A stretch of 64,000 bases of DNA from Blastomyces gilchristii SLH14081 (Eukaryota; Ascomycota; Eurotiomycetes; Onygenales; Ajellomycetaceae), in assembly GCF_000003855.2 (NCBI RefSeq), contig NW_003101659.1:688942-752941 (forward strand), in the 5' to 3' direction. Below the pieces are notes generated by a model. It ran no database searches and had not been told where the DNA came from. It saw only the letters and a program-made list of their open reading frames with translations. Positions 62,927 to 64,000 of the stretch are shown here, piece after piece (positions within the stretch are counted from its first letter, which is position 1; each line of letters starts with the position of its first letter). A program made the position numbers and the translations under genes.

Positions 62927-63715
62927 TATCTTCACACATCTTATCTATAAAATTAATAAGAGAAATCATTAATTTCAGTATTCTATTCTTAATATTATTC
63001 AAGTGATAGCAGAGTTCACTCTGATCACACTTTTTAAGTGTATATTTTCTAATTATTCATATTTATACAGATATATACTGATTATTTATTAAATAATGTT
63101 AAGATAATAGCTTATCACAGCTGTATTACTCTCACTGTGAGAAATACACAGTTAATGATGAACATTGCAAAGACTCTGAGAAATAAGTATTTTAAAAATA
63201 CTACAGCTCTGTGATTTTGATTTTTTTTATTTTTATTTTTTATTTTTTTCTTTCTCTTTTTTTTTTTTTTTTTTTATTGTGATTTTTTCTTGTTTTTGTT
63301 TTGTTTTTTGTTTTTTGTTTTTTTTTATATTTTTTATTTTTTTTATAATTAAAATTATATGAATTATAATCTGTGTTTAGAAAAGTAATAATATTTAATA
63401 ACACTCTCTATTGAATTTTCAACAAATGAGTACTATGTTATGATATTATATAAGTGAGAAATGATTTCATAGTCTTATTTAATGCCATTCTTAATAATGA
63501 AATCAGAATGAAAATATAACTAAGAATTTAAATATATTCTTTATCTGAAACTAGATTTTTATTTGAAAAGTGAATCTAAGATCTTTAATATTTGAAATAA
63601 CATGATTTGAAATCAATGTAATAAACATAAATTATAATCAGAAGTAATGCTTTTAGATAATATAATAACTATAAAGTTTGATTCTAGTCTCAGACACGGT
63701 CACATAGTCAGTCTA
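62927..63715 (-). other. hAT copy 1, last fragment, with T-rich tract
   Basis: Inverted match to copy 2 at 57146-57930, except for about 63217-63345. There copy 1 is an almost pure T tract where copy 2 has ordinary sequence that includes CACCCCTAACCCTAC. It ends in the right terminal repeat. Confidence 0.8.
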
Positions 63716-63723
63716 GTGAGAAC

Positions 63724-64000
63724 TCAGAATTGAGATATCTTAGCTTGAAATTGTATGACAAGTCTTTTGAATTACAAATCTCAGAATGACTATATAAAAT
63801 TATATAATTTATTAATTTGTAAGTAATTTAAAAGTAATTAATAATTAATTACTAATTAATAGATAAAACATGAGTTGGAAAAAATTCAAAATTGAGCTGT
63901 TTATAAAAAAAATGATGTTATTGCTTCTGAATTGAATAAATATTATAGTTTAATATCTTATACAGTATATAATTCAGTTTGAAATTATACAAATGCTGCA
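63724..64000 (+). pseudogene. Decayed MULE-like gene, continuation after the hAT insertion
   Basis: Joining 28762 directly to the bases after the duplicated GTGAGAAC gives an open exon ending in ELRYLSLKLYDKSFELQISE. A GT-AG intron at 63819-63862 has GTAAGT, a branch-like ACTAAT, and AATTAATT runs like the introns of the 5' part. The gene runs off the window end. Confidence 0.5.

Larger units (their letters stand above)
28771..63715 (-). mobile_element. hAT DNA transposon copy 1, split by three nested insertions
   Basis: Left end TAGACTGGCC at 28771, right end GTCAGTCTA at 63715. It is flanked by a perfect 8-bp duplication GTGAGAAC (28763-28770 and 63716-63723), the hAT hallmark. The element is in four pieces: 28771-31076, 53400-54277, 55359-57145 and 62927-63715, together 5,760 bp. 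It is interrupted by Gypsy element H, a SINE-like element and inverted hAT copy 2. The transposase is read on the minus strand. Copy 2 supplies the unoccupied version of each insertion site. Inactive: stops throughout and gene split. Confidence 0.9.

Noticed and set aside
28771..63715. A single 35 kb giant transposon (Starship-like cargo element)
   Set aside because: The interior resolves into separate elements, each with its own ends and target duplications, and the outer element shrinks to 5.76 kb once they are removed. No tyrosine recombinase was seen.
25430..64000. CRISPR or bacterial-type arrays
   Set aside because: The repeated AATTGATTG units lie in introns with splice sites and are not regularly spaced identical repeats; the host is a eukaryote.

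Overview
The window reads as nuclear DNA of a filamentous ascomycete, most likely an Onygenales/Ajellomycetaceae (Blastomyces-like) fungus. Short GT-AG introns, a fungal RPB1, a LaeA-type methyltransferase and an abrupt split into a gene-bearing GC-balanced half (1-25.4 kb) and an AT-rich, mutated, transposon-filled half (25.4-64 kb) all fit. The genus is an inference; no species marker was tested.

Gene half. An aldehyde dehydrogenase gene with 6 exons (+, 1076-3070) is followed by a frameshifted SRPK-type protein kinase pseudogene (-, about 3586-5126), a WDR89-like WD40 gene (-, 6555-8604), a 4.3 kb intergenic stretch with simple repeats, a LaeA-like methyltransferase gene (+, 12924-14181), the COMPASS subunit Swd1/RbBP5 (-, 16470-18203) and, divergent from it across 866 bp, the largest RNA polymerase II subunit Rpb1 (+, 19070-24580). 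LaeA, Swd1 and Rpb1 are all transcription or chromatin genes; Swd1 and Rpb1 share one intergenic promoter region.

AT-rich half. About 850 bp past the RPB1 stop the composition collapses into mutated repeats. These resolve into an ordered nest supported by target-site duplications (TSDs). The outermost unit is a decayed MULE-like transposase gene (about 25.5-28.76 kb, resuming at 63,724), whose introns are built from the same AATTGATTG-type sequence. Into it went two 506-bp MITEs and a hAT transposon (copy 1, 28771-63715, TSD GTGAGAAC). Copy 1 was itself hit by a Ty3/Gypsy element H (31077-53394, TSD GTTAC), a SINE-like element with a tRNA-like head (54278-55349, TSD ATAACTGAC) and a second inverted copy of the same hAT (copy 2, 57146-62918, TSD CTTAAGAT). 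H was then hit by two copies of another chromovirus: G1 (36180-43429, in the reverse transcriptase of H) and G2 (45792-53043, in an LTR of H). Removing all insertions from copy 1 leaves 5,760 bp, against 5,773 bp for copy 2, which independently supports the reconstruction. All transposon coding regions carry many stops and are inactive. A 240-base run of N lies inside G2.

Exon boundaries were placed by eye from splice consensus and reading phase. Family assignments come from recognised motifs; no database search was run.
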